Assembly: GCA_021107195.1 (NCBI GenBank)
Contig: JAIOTF010000344.1
Coordinates: 1 to 7,881, forward strand
Direction of reading: 5' to 3'
Source of the DNA: Anaerolineaceae bacterium
Lineage (GTDB): Bacteria; Chloroflexota; Anaerolineae; Anaerolineales; Anaerolineaceae
DNA: 7,881 nucleotides
Shown here one piece after another: positions 1 through 6,188 of the stretch. The notes under the pieces were generated by a model that was not told the DNA's origin, did not search any database, and saw only the letters and a list, made by a program, of their open reading frames with translations. Position numbers and translations under genes: made by a program. Each line of letters opens with the position of its first letter. Position 1 is the stretch's first letter.

Positions 1-533
1 GCAACGGGATTGGTCCATGGAGCGAAGACCTGACCTTTCAGGTGATGACCTCCAGCGGCGAAACGGTTTCACTGACAGGGAATGTAACCCTGCCGGGCCG
101 TCCACAGCCGCCTGACCCGCGCTGGGTCACAACAATCACGATCCAATTGGTCAGCACTACGGGTATAGAACCGATAGAAGCCGAAACTTTCAATGCAACA
201 ACGGACACCAACGGCCAGTTCACGCTAACCGATCTTGTCGCCGGTGAATATAACCTGCTGGTCAAGCCGGCTGGCGCACTGCAGAAGACTTTCCAGGCCG
301 TTGAACTGCAAAGCGGCGAAAACCTGATCGACTTTGGCGGCTTCGTGTTTGGGGATGCCAACGGCGATAATTTTGTCAATGCCACCGATTTCTCGCTGCT
401 CAGTGCGGCATATAGCGCCTGCCAGGGAGACCCGCAATATAACATGGCAGTGAACTTCAATGGGGACGACTGCGTCACTGCCGCCGACTTCTCGCTGCTC
501 TCGGTCAGCTATGGTTCTGGCGGAGATGAGTGA
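1..533 (+). CDS. Secreted dockerin-domain protein, C-terminal part (5' end outside the window)
   Basis: The frame is open from the window edge; the first full codon is at 3, leaving 176 visible residues and a TGA stop. Visible residues 1-14 (NGIGPWSEDLTFQV) look like the last strand of a fibronectin type III domain. Residues of about 24-112 form a carboxypeptidase-regulatory-like beta domain, with the typical DTNGQFTLTDLVAGEYNLLV core. Residues 115 to the end are a type I dockerin with two F-hand calcium loops: DANGDNFVNATD at 118-129 and NFNGDDCVTAAD at 151-162. In the second loop the first ligand is Asn instead of Asp. Cysteines at 140 and 157 could form a disulfide. In Chloroflexota such domain trains end large extracellular proteins; dockerins elsewhere bind cohesins, but no cohesin is seen here. 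The signal peptide and any catalytic domain lie upstream, so the overall function is unknown. The GTG at 42 is internal, not a start. Two terminators follow. Confidence 0.85.
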   Translation, partial: NGIGPWSEDLTFQVMTSSGETVSLTGNVTLPGRPQPPDPRWVTTITIQLVSTTGIEPIEAETFNATTDTNGQFTLTDLVAGEYNLLVKPAGALQKTFQAVELQSGENLIDFGGFVFGDANGDNFVNATDFSLLSAAYSACQGDPQYNMAVNFNGDDCVTAADFSLLSVSYGSGGDE

Positions 534-548
534 AACAACCAAAAGCAC

Positions 549-581
549 AACAGCCTGCGTTTAAAACGCAGGCTGTTTTTT
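549..581 (+). terminator. Rho-independent terminator of the dockerin gene
   Basis: CAGCCTGCG at 551-559 pairs perfectly with CGCAGGCTG at 567-575. Flanking A-T pairs at both ends extend the stem, the loop is short and A/T-rich, and a run of six T follows at 576-581. It begins 15 bases after the dockerin stop codon, the expected place for the end of that transcript. Confidence 0.93.
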
Positions 582-632
582 ATCATCATACAAGCTCTTC
601 AATGGCAGCAAATAAATCGTTAAATTAAAAAC

Positions 633-660
633 GGAGCAGTCCCTCTACTGCTCCATTTTT
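633..660 (+). terminator. Second, tandem Rho-independent terminator
   Basis: GGAGCAGT at 633-640 pairs perfectly with ACTGCTCC at 647-654 around the loop CCCTCT, followed by ATTTTT. No gene lies between it and the first terminator, so it probably acts as a backup. An outer 9-bp inverted repeat, AGCTCTTCA at 593-601 and TGAAGAGCT at 662-670, brackets this hairpin and could form a larger cruciform. Confidence 0.8.
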
Positions 661-670
661 ATGAAGAGCT

Positions 671-926
671 CCCCTGCTGCTCTCTTGGAGGATACAACCT
701 ACCCTCCTGTGGGGGATTTCGGTAATAATTTCTTACTATAACTAATATAAGATATTTACCAACTCAAATCAATAGACAAAAGAATCAAACACTAGGCATT
801 TGTACTAAATGCTGCCAAAATGGCCTTTCCCATGATAAACCTATATTCTTACCCTTGTAGACTGGTGTAGAATATTAATACATCACAGTCAACGATGATC
901 CTCATCATAAAAAAGAACACAAGCCT
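671..926. other. Non-coding leader/promoter region of the response regulator gene
   Basis: No gene is supported in this stretch. It starts C/G-rich (671-716), where CCTCC at 703-707 could pair either with GGAGG at 687-691 or, with one G-U pair, with GGGGG at 711-715. It then becomes strongly AT-rich (717-880), as expected for a promoter region. It contains the inverted repeats GCATTT/AAATGC (796-801 and 807-812) and GATGA/TCATC (894-898 and 902-906). A TAGAAT at 868-873 resembles a -10 box but has no convincing -35 at the right distance, so no promoter is assigned. Confidence 0.45.
894..906. promoter_or_regulatory. Small palindrome just before the response regulator start codon
   Basis: GATGA and TCATC are separated by TCC, giving a perfect 5-bp inverted repeat that ends 20 bases before the ATG at 927. 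It could be an operator, for example for autoregulation by the adjacent NarL-type regulator, or a small leader hairpin. The repeat is short and may be chance. Confidence 0.25.
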
Positions 927-1667
927 ATGACGTCTATACTGCAAAACAACCACCTCAAGAAGAAAATTATCCGCGTGGCGATCCTGGACGATCACCAACC
1001 GATCATTGACGGTTACCTGTACCGCCTGGGCAATGTTTTCGGCATTGAAGTCGTTGCTACGATGCACTTTGGTGAAGAGCTGGAACCGGCCCTTGCGAAA
1101 ATCCCGATAGATGTTTTGCTGCTGGACATCGGTGTTCCCACCAGCCAGACAAACAGAAATCCTTACCCCATTCATTTTGCGATTTCCAGCCTGTTGCAGC
1201 GCTACGCAGACCTGACCATCCTGGTGATTTCCATGTACGCCCAACGTGCGATGATCAAATCCGTGATGGAAGCTGGCGCCAGCGGATACATTCTGAAAGA
1301 TGACCAATCAGCCATTAAGGAACTGCCATCGATCATCCAAACTGTGGACAGCGGCGGCATCTACCTCAGTCAATCGGCCGCCAAACAAATTTACAAGCGC
1401 CGTACCGGCCAGTTGAAGCAGCCCCTTACCCCGCGTCAGGTTGAAGTGCTTTCGCTCTGTGCAGCCTACCCCGATGCAACCACGGCTGGCCTGGCGCAGA
1501 AGATGAACATTGCCAATTCAACTGTCCGAAATCTGTTGTCCAGCGCATATATTAAACTCAAAGTGCGCAATCGCGCTGCTGCAATCGCCAAAGCACGCAC
1601 AATGAATTTCCTCAAACCTGAGGATACTCCTCCTGTGACCTATCACCCCAGAAATAAAAACACCTGA
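927..1667 (+). CDS. NarL/FixJ-family response regulator
   Basis: This 246-residue cytoplasmic protein has a receiver domain at about 15-140 and a LuxR-type helix-turn-helix at about 167-226. The receiver keeps the expected residues: Asp21 and Asp22 in the acidic pocket (LDDH), Asp67 as phospho-acceptor (LLLDIGVP), Ser102 at the Ser/Thr switch position and Lys124 (YILKD). The output domain begins LTPRQVEVL and contains the recognition-helix segment NSTVRNLLSSAYIKL. It should be phosphorylated by the kinase encoded 135 bases downstream and then bind DNA as a dimer. The target genes are unknown. ATG 927 is the only usable start in this frame; the upstream A-rich stretch shows no strong Shine-Dalgarno sequence. 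Residues 228-246 form a short polar tail after the HTH. The loop after Asp67 (residues 71-82) is somewhat long and rich in polar residues. Confidence 0.93.
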   Translation: MTSILQNNHLKKKIIRVAILDDHQPIIDGYLYRLGNVFGIEVVATMHFGEELEPALAKIPIDVLLLDIGVPTSQTNRNPYPIHFAISSLLQRYADLTILVISMYAQRAMIKSVMEAGASGYILKDDQSAIKELPSIIQTVDSGGIYLSQSAAKQIYKRRTGQLKQPLTPRQVEVLSLCAAYPDATTAGLAQKMNIANSTVRNLLSSAYIKLKVRNRAAAIAKARTMNFLKPEDTPPVTYHPRNKNT

Positions 1668-1750
1668 TAAAATTGGATTCTCTCCTGGCGTGTCATTTTT
1701 CATCGTACCTAAAAACTCCCATTTTCGCCCAGGACCGAAAGACGTTTTTC

Positions 1751-1777
1751 TGACGGCAACGGATACTGTTGCCGTCA
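1751..1777. promoter_or_regulatory. Perfect hairpin in the leader of the sensor kinase gene
   Basis: TGACGGCAAC at 1751-1760 is the exact reverse complement of GTTGCCGTCA at 1768-1777, with a 7-base spacer. It ends nine bases before the kinase Shine-Dalgarno sequence. No T-run follows it on either strand (the T5 lies upstream on the plus strand), so it is not a normal terminator. It could set the kinase:regulator expression ratio as an mRNA stability or processing element, or be a DNA operator. The role is inferred. Confidence 0.6.
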
Positions 1778-1786
1778 CCGCCCTTT

Positions 1787-1792
1787 GAAGGA
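1787..1792 (+). promoter_or_regulatory. Ribosome binding site that fixes the kinase start
   Basis: GAAGGA lies 10 bases before ATG 1803. A TTG at 1785 in the same frame overlaps this site and has no ribosome binding site of its own, so the ATG is the better start. Confidence 0.75.
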
Positions 1793-1802
1793 TGTTTTTC
1801 CT

Positions 1803-4800
1803 ATGCCCAATAAGTCGAAACAAGGATTCTATACTGTAATCCACAGCTTTATCAAAAAAATATCTCCCGAAGAGACCTATCACCCTGAAGATGGATTGGC
1901 ATACTGGCGCGAACAGATATTCATGCGATTCATCGCCATTATCATTTTTGGGTCTACACTGGTTGTCGGCTTGATAGCTATTCTCACCGTGCAACAGCAG
2001 TACTGGAGTGTACTGATTGTGGATCTCTTGGCCTACACAGCAGCCATCATTGCTGCTTTTGCCAAACGTCTCTCGCTGCAAATACGAATCCATATCTTCA
2101 TGATCGTTATATTCAGCTTGGGGGTTGCCCTGCAAATCATCGGAGGTCCCATCGGTAATGGCAGCCTGCTGCTGTTCCTTTTCCCGATGATGGCAGCAGC
2201 GCTACTGAGCCTGCGAGCGGCGGCCATCGCCCTGAGTGTGAATCTGGTCACGCTGATCCTCCTGGGATTTTTGCTCAACCTGAGCTTATTAGAACATACC
2301 GGCATGGGGCAGTACACAATGATCGACTGGGTCGGGACCAGTGTCGGGTTCATATTTTTTAACACACTGATAACATTTTCACTTTCTGTACTTCTCGAGG
2401 GGCTGATGGATGGCTTTACACGCAGCAAGAAATCCGAAGCTGCCCTGAAAGAAAGCCGCGAACGCTACCAGGCGATCATTGAAGACCAAACCGAATTGAT
2501 CGACCGCTGGGAGCCGGATGGCACAATGACCTTTGTCAACCAGGCCTGTGCGGATTATTTAGGCCGGCCGCGGGAATCGTTTATCCGAGAGAACTTCTTT
2601 TCCTTCATCCCTGAAGAACAAACCGCCGCCCTCAAAGAAGATCTAAAAAAACTGACACCTGAGAATCCTGTCATTACCATTGAAGAAATTACCGTGATTG
2701 ATGGCAAGAATCGCTGGATGCGCTGGACCATTCGAGCGCTGTTTGATGAAAATGGCAAACTAAAAGAATATCAATCCGTCGGCAGCGACATCACCGACCA
2801 TAAACGCACAGAGGAAGAGCTGGAACGCAGCGAAAGCCGCTACCGCGCCATCGTTGAAACCCAAAGCGAGATCATCTCACGCTGGCGCCCAGACACCAGC
2901 TTAACCTTCATCAATGATGCGGGCTGCCAGTTTTACAACAAGACCAAAGAGGAACTGCTGCAAACCAGCATCATTGACCTGGCACCAGAGGACGACAAAC
3001 AACTCCTGCGGGAATACGTTGCATCATTCAGTACTGACAATCCCAGCCAAACCATTGAGCTTTCTGGCCCTGACCGCTTTGGCAATATCCATTGGTTTGA
3101 ATGGCAGGACCACGCCCTGATCGAAAACGGTCAAATCGTTGAATTTCAATCCATTGGCCGGGATATTACCAAAGAGAAGCATATCCGGGTTAAACTGCTA
3201 AAAAGTGAATCCCGCTACCGGGCAGTGGTCGAGGACCAGTTGGAATTGATCTGCCGCATGCTGCCAGATGGGACAATCAATTTCGCCAACCATGCGTATG
3301 CTCACTTCTTTGGCATGATCCCTGATGATCTGATTGGCAGCAACCTGACTGCTGTGGTTGACCCACAAGAAGCTGCCAAGTTGGTCAAAAAATTCAGCCA
3401 ATTGAACCTTGAGAACCCGAGCTATTTAAACACCCATTTGGAAACGAATGATCATGGAGAAAATCGCTGGTTCGCGTGGACAAACCACGGCATCTTTGAT
3501 GAACAGGGGAACCTGACAGAAATTCAAGCTATCGGTCAAGACGTCCACGAACGCATACTGGCACAAGCCGCGTTGGAAAAGAGCGAAGCCCGCTACCGGG
3601 CAATCATCGAAGACCAGACAGAATTGCTCTGCCGGGTTTCACCCAATGGTATTTATACCTTTGTCAATAATGCCTATGCGCGCTTCCATGGAAAATCACC
3701 GGGTGAGCTGATTGGCTGCGAAGTAAAAGATGTGGTCCAGCCAGATATTATGTCTCAAATCACAAAGGGTCACCTAAACCTCACCCCTGATCACCCAATC
3801 ATTCAAAGATTTAGCCTCCAAACGAATACCAAGAAAGAAACTCGTTGGTTTTCATGGATAGATCGCGGCATTTTTAATGCACAAGGGGAACTAATCGAAG
3901 TCCAGGCCATCGGGCGAGATATTCACGACCAAAAACTGGCCGAACAAGCCTTGTTGGAAAGCGAAGCCCGCTACCGGGCGATTGTTGAAGGGCAGATCGA
4001 GCCTATCTGCCGCTGGAAGCCTGATTTCACCCTGACCTTTGTGAACGACGCCTACTGCAATTTGTTTGGGAAAGAACGCGAGGCACTGCTCAAGCACTCC
4101 TTCCAATCCACCGTACCCGATGAAGACTGGCAAATTATTGAAAAAATGATCAAAAAGCTGTCAGACGGTGCACCCCACGCAATTGGTATCAACCGCGTCA
4201 TCACAGCGCGCGGACCCCGCTGGCTGCAATGGGCATTAAGCGGGATCAGGTCCAAAAACGGTCTCATCACTGAGTTTCAATCTGTCGGGCACGACATCAG
4301 CAAGCAGAAACAAACCCAGCGGATGCTGCAGAAATCGCTGAGCAAGCAAATCAAATTGACCGATGCCAATAGAGAGCTGGTTCAACGACTGGAAGGGCTG
4401 TATCTCACCGATGTAAATCGCCACGAAGCACAGTTGAGCCATCTGGCAAACGAATTGCATGATGATGTGTTGAATGCCCTGGCGGTGGTGAGCGCCAACC
4501 TTGATCCGGAAGAAACTCCTAAACATGTGATCAATGCTTATGAACAAGCCATCCATCGCACGCGGGAGATTGTAAACGGGCTACGCACTACAATGCTTAA
4601 TTACGGTCTGTATATCGGCCTGGAAACCCTGGCAGACGAACTGTCTGACCAGTTCCCAAACGGCCCGATCTTTTATATGGATATCCCGCGATGCGATATC
4701 CGTTACGACCTCAACGTGGAATTGCACCTGTTTCGCATTGTACAGGAAGCTTGCAACAACGCCATCAAACACGCCAACGCATCCGAAATCCACATAAAGG

Positions 4801-5024
4801 GCGTGTTAAAGAGCGATAAAGTGATCCTGGAAGTAGAGGACAATGGCAGAGGATTTGCCGCCGAGGATATTCTCGATCTGCCCGCTTTATTGCGCGAGCA
4901 GCATTTTGGGCTGGCCGGCATGTTTGAGCGCGCGGAATTAATTCGCGGTGAATTAAGTATTAATTCCATCCAGCAACAATGCAGCTGCATCCGGGTGTGC
5001 TGGGAAGCTGACAAAAAACATTGA
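1803..5024 (+). CDS. Membrane-bound sensor histidine kinase with five tandem PAS domains (NarX/DesK-type core)
   Basis: The protein has 1073 residues from ATG 1803. Residues of about 40-215 contain six likely membrane helices with little extracytoplasmic loop, so this part may sense the membrane or a small ligand. Five PAS/PAC units begin near residues 218, 343, 468, 594 and 720, spaced 125-126 residues apart. Each carries a variant of EDQTELIxRW, an RWxxW-like motif and a closing QSIGRDI-type PAC motif. A helical linker (about 846-880) leads to a HisKA_3 domain with the phospho-acceptor His886 (ANELHDD). The HATPase_c domain follows: N-box Asn986 (NNAIKHA), G1 DNGRGF at 1013-1018 and G2 FGLAGM at 1035-1040. 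All catalytic motifs are present, so it should autophosphorylate and pass phosphate to the NarL-type regulator encoded upstream. The PAS units lack an obvious heme or flavin signature, so the signal is unknown. A strong terminator follows about 100 bases after the stop. Confidence 0.94.
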   Translation: MPNKSKQGFYTVIHSFIKKISPEETYHPEDGLAYWREQIFMRFIAIIIFGSTLVVGLIAILTVQQQYWSVLIVDLLAYTAAIIAAFAKRLSLQIRIHIFMIVIFSLGVALQIIGGPIGNGSLLLFLFPMMAAALLSLRAAAIALSVNLVTLILLGFLLNLSLLEHTGMGQYTMIDWVGTSVGFIFFNTLITFSLSVLLEGLMDGFTRSKKSEAALKESRERYQAIIEDQTELIDRWEPDGTMTFVNQACADYLGRPRESFIRENFFSFIPEEQTAALKEDLKKLTPENPVITIEEITVIDGKNRWMRWTIRALFDENGKLKEYQSVGSDITDHKRTEEELERSESRYRAIVETQSEIISRWRPDTSLTFINDAGCQFYNKTKEELLQTSIIDLAPEDDKQLLREYVASFSTDNPSQTIELSGPDRFGNIHWFEWQDHALIENGQIVEFQSIGRDITKEKHIRVKLLKSESRYRAVVEDQLELICRMLPDGTINFANHAYAHFFGMIPDDLIGSNLTAVVDPQEAAKLVKKFSQLNLENPSYLNTHLETNDHGENRWFAWTNHGIFDEQGNLTEIQAIGQDVHERILAQAALEKSEARYRAIIEDQTELLCRVSPNGIYTFVNNAYARFHGKSPGELIGCEVKDVVQPDIMSQITKGHLNLTPDHPIIQRFSLQTNTKKETRWFSWIDRGIFNAQGELIEVQAIGRDIHDQKLAEQALLESEARYRAIVEGQIEPICRWKPDFTLTFVNDAYCNLFGKEREALLKHSFQSTVPDEDWQIIEKMIKKLSDGAPHAIGINRVITARGPRWLQWALSGIRSKNGLITEFQSVGHDISKQKQTQRMLQKSLSKQIKLTDANRELVQRLEGLYLTDVNRHEAQLSHLANELHDDVLNALAVVSANLDPEETPKHVINAYEQAIHRTREIVNGLRTTMLNYGLYIGLETLADELSDQFPNGPIFYMDIPRCDIRYDLNVELHLFRIVQEACNNAIKHANASEIHIKGVLKSDKVILEVEDNGRGFAAEDILDLPALLREQHFGLAGMFERAELIRGELSINSIQQQCSCIRVCWEADKKH
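2454..4337 (+). repeat. Five-unit internal tandem repeat encoding PAS domains
   Basis: Units start at 2454, 2829, 3204, 3582 and 3960, with a period of 375-378 bases. Protein similarity is clearest at the junctions (SESRYRAI and variants) and in the EDQTELICR-like strand. At the DNA level a 20-base segment at the start of unit 4 (3582-3601) is identical to the start of unit 5 (3960-3979), pointing to amplification by duplication or gene conversion. Only units 3-5 have Cys in the ICR position; units 1 and 2 have Asp and Ser. Confidence 0.85.
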
Positions 5025-5089
5025 ACAGCGGCCTCTGCCCCCCGCTAAAACGACAAACTTTTTCTAAAAATGATCGGAAAAAATTGGCC

Positions 5090-5117
5090 TTGACAATTAC
5101 TCAAATATTGGTAAAAT
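5090..5117 (+). promoter_or_regulatory. Near-consensus sigma-70 promoter between the kinase gene and its terminator
   Basis: TTGACA at 5090-5095 is a perfect -35 box. TAAAAT at 5112-5117 matches five of six bases of the -10 consensus, with a 16-base spacer. The predicted start, about seven bases downstream, is near 5124, the first base of the terminator hairpin. No plus-strand gene lies downstream, only the 3' end of the convergent exporter gene. Confidence 0.5.
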
Positions 5118-5123
5118 AAAGGT

Positions 5124-5170
5124 GATCCTCTACCGGTTGCCCCCCTCAATCGGTAGGGGATCGTCTTTTT
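5124..5170 (+). terminator. Strong Rho-independent terminator of the kinase gene, probably bidirectional
   Basis: Bases 5124-5139 pair with 5147-5162 in a 16-bp stem containing two G-U wobbles; the loop CCCCCCT is at 5140-5146. GTCTTTTT follows the stem. Read on the minus strand, the same stem is followed by ACCTTTATTTTA, so it may also end the convergent lysO transcript, whose stop codon is at 5191-5193. Confidence 0.88.
5124..5170 (+). ncRNA. Candidate stand-alone small hairpin RNA with a C-rich loop
   Basis: A promoter directly upstream (5090-5117) should start transcription at or within a base or two of the hairpin foot, and the T-run ends it about 47 bases later. The product would be almost entirely one hairpin exposing CCCCCCU. 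C-rich loops in some bacterial small RNAs pair with G-rich ribosome binding sites; a similar role here is speculation. The simple alternative is that the hairpin is only the kinase terminator and the promoter-like match is chance. Confidence 0.35.
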
Positions 5171-5190
5171 AAACTTGATCCAGGGGAAAA

Positions 5191-5787
5191 CTATACCAGG
5201 AAAGAAACCAAAAACGGTACCAGCAGCGTCAAAACCAAACCGTTGACCACGGCGATCAAGGTCGTTTCCGAGTCAGTATATCGCTGAATGACCGGCAGCG
5301 AGGTATCCGAACTGGTCGCACCTGCACTGGCCACCGGCGCCAGTTTGCCAAATGCCCGCACCAAAAACGGTGCCAACAGCAAAGTGGACATTTCACGCAG
5401 GATGTTTGAGATCAAGGCGACCACGCCCAATTGCGGACCGCGCGCCTGCCCAATCAAAATACTGGATAAACTGTAATACCCCAGCCCTGCACCGACGGCA
5501 GCTCCATCTCTGATGCTGATCCCTGGCAGCAGCAATGAGACCAGACCTGCTCCCAGCAAAGAGCCAATTGCAATCCCGGCAGGAACGAACAACATACGGG
5601 GGTTGATCTGGCGCAGGTAATCAAAGAACTGCGGGTCAAGACCCATGCCCAATCCAACCAGCAGCAGCAATAGACGTACAAGCTGCAAAGAGACAGTGTC
5701 CAGCAACAAAATCTGCGGTGCCAGACCGGTTGCACCAGCTACGACACCCAGCAAGAACAAACCCAGTAAAACCAAACTAAACTTCAT
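5191..5787 (-). CDS. lysO: Lysine exporter LysO family protein, C-terminal half (separate subunit)
   Basis: This 198-residue, strongly hydrophobic protein corresponds to the C-terminal two thirds of E. coli LysO (YbjE), an inner-membrane L-lysine exporter. The family signature GAGLGYYSLSS lies at 99-109 and GATSSDTSLPVIQRY at 156-170. Glu132 (LREMS) and Asp161 (SSDTS) align with two intramembrane acidic residues that I recall as important in E. coli LysO. About six membrane helices are likely. The ATG at 5787 overlaps the stop of the upstream small gene as ATGA, which indicates translational coupling. A longer in-frame extension upstream of 5787 lacks family similarity and runs through the other gene in a different frame, so it was not used. 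Split LysO genes of this layout are known in other bacteria, so this is probably not a frameshift. Confidence 0.88.
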   Translation of the reverse strand: MKFSLVLLGLFLLGVVAGATGLAPQILLLDTVSLQLVRLLLLLVGLGMGLDPQFFDYLRQINPRMLFVPAGIAIGSLLGAGLVSLLLPGISIRDGAAVGAGLGYYSLSSILIGQARGPQLGVVALISNILREMSTLLLAPFLVRAFGKLAPVASAGATSSDTSLPVIQRYTDSETTLIAVVNGLVLTLLVPFLVSFLV

Positions 5788-6062
5788 GACTGCGACTTTC
5801 GTTCTGTGGCCAGGTACAGCCCCCGCACGACGAGGATACTGCCTGCCACCGCTCCTATGGCCAATGCCAGGGCTTGTAACCCCAAACCAGCCAAGTTCTG
5901 CATCACCTGAGGATTGGCCCCCACTAAAATGCCCAGTACCACCATCAAGGAGCACACCACGACCCGTGTCAACCATGCAATCCGGGGAGACAGCGACTTC
6001 CGCTCCCGCAAGAGAATGCCCAAACCAACGCCAACAACAAACAATAAAACGAGAACCAGCAT
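5784..6062 (-). CDS. LysO family transporter, N-terminal half (small membrane subunit)
   Basis: This 92-residue protein has about three hydrophobic helices, an arginine-rich loop (LLRERKSLSPRIAWLTR) and the segment VVLGILVGANPQVMQNLAGLG. This matches the N-terminal third of single-chain LysO, which has a similar loop followed by a FFMGISLAF-like helix. It should complete the exporter together with the 198-residue product of the next gene, with which it overlaps by four bases. The ATG at 6062 is preceded by GGAG (plus-strand 6071-6074) at eight bases, and an in-frame TGA lies two codons before the ATG, so the start is secure. The gene is divergent from mobB across 126 bases. I see no lysine riboswitch in that gap and no convincing promoter. 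Confidence 0.82.
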   Translation of the reverse strand: MLVLVLLFVVGVGLGILLRERKSLSPRIAWLTRVVVCSLMVVLGILVGANPQVMQNLAGLGLQALALAIGAVAGSILVVRGLYLATERKSQS

Positions 6063-6188
6063 TATTCACACTCCACTTGATAACGACAATATCGCAAAGA
6101 TACCACAAATAGTGAAGGATGGCTTAGAATTAGACAACTTGTGCACTGAACTTACCGCGGCGGACTGATAAAAAGGAACCAACCTGCA

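Noticed and set aside
661..741. A 26-codon open frame starting with ATG right after the second terminator.
   Set aside because: It has no ribosome binding site, starts in the terminator tail, and resembles no family I know. Most likely a chance frame.
1785..1802. TTG start that would lengthen the kinase by six residues.
   Set aside because: It overlaps the GAAGGA ribosome binding site that serves ATG 1803 and has no site of its own.
2454..4337. The regular 375-378 base repeat as a CRISPR or satellite array.
   Set aside because: The repeats are coding, in phase, and correspond exactly to PAS domains.
5027..5046. AGCGG/CCGCT stem just after the kinase stop as a first terminator.
   Set aside because: The stem has only five pairs and no T-run follows directly. 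The stem at 5124-5162 is far stronger.
5191..6108. A 305-residue minus-strand frame covering the whole exporter region.
   Set aside because: Only its last 198 residues resemble LysO. The rest overlaps the small LysO gene in another frame and has the odd Cys/Trp-rich composition of a shadow frame.
6063..6188. Divergent promoters or a lysine riboswitch between the LysO genes and mobB.
   Set aside because: The 126 bases are too short for a lysine riboswitch plus promoter, and no -35/-10 pair with proper spacing was convincing on either strand.
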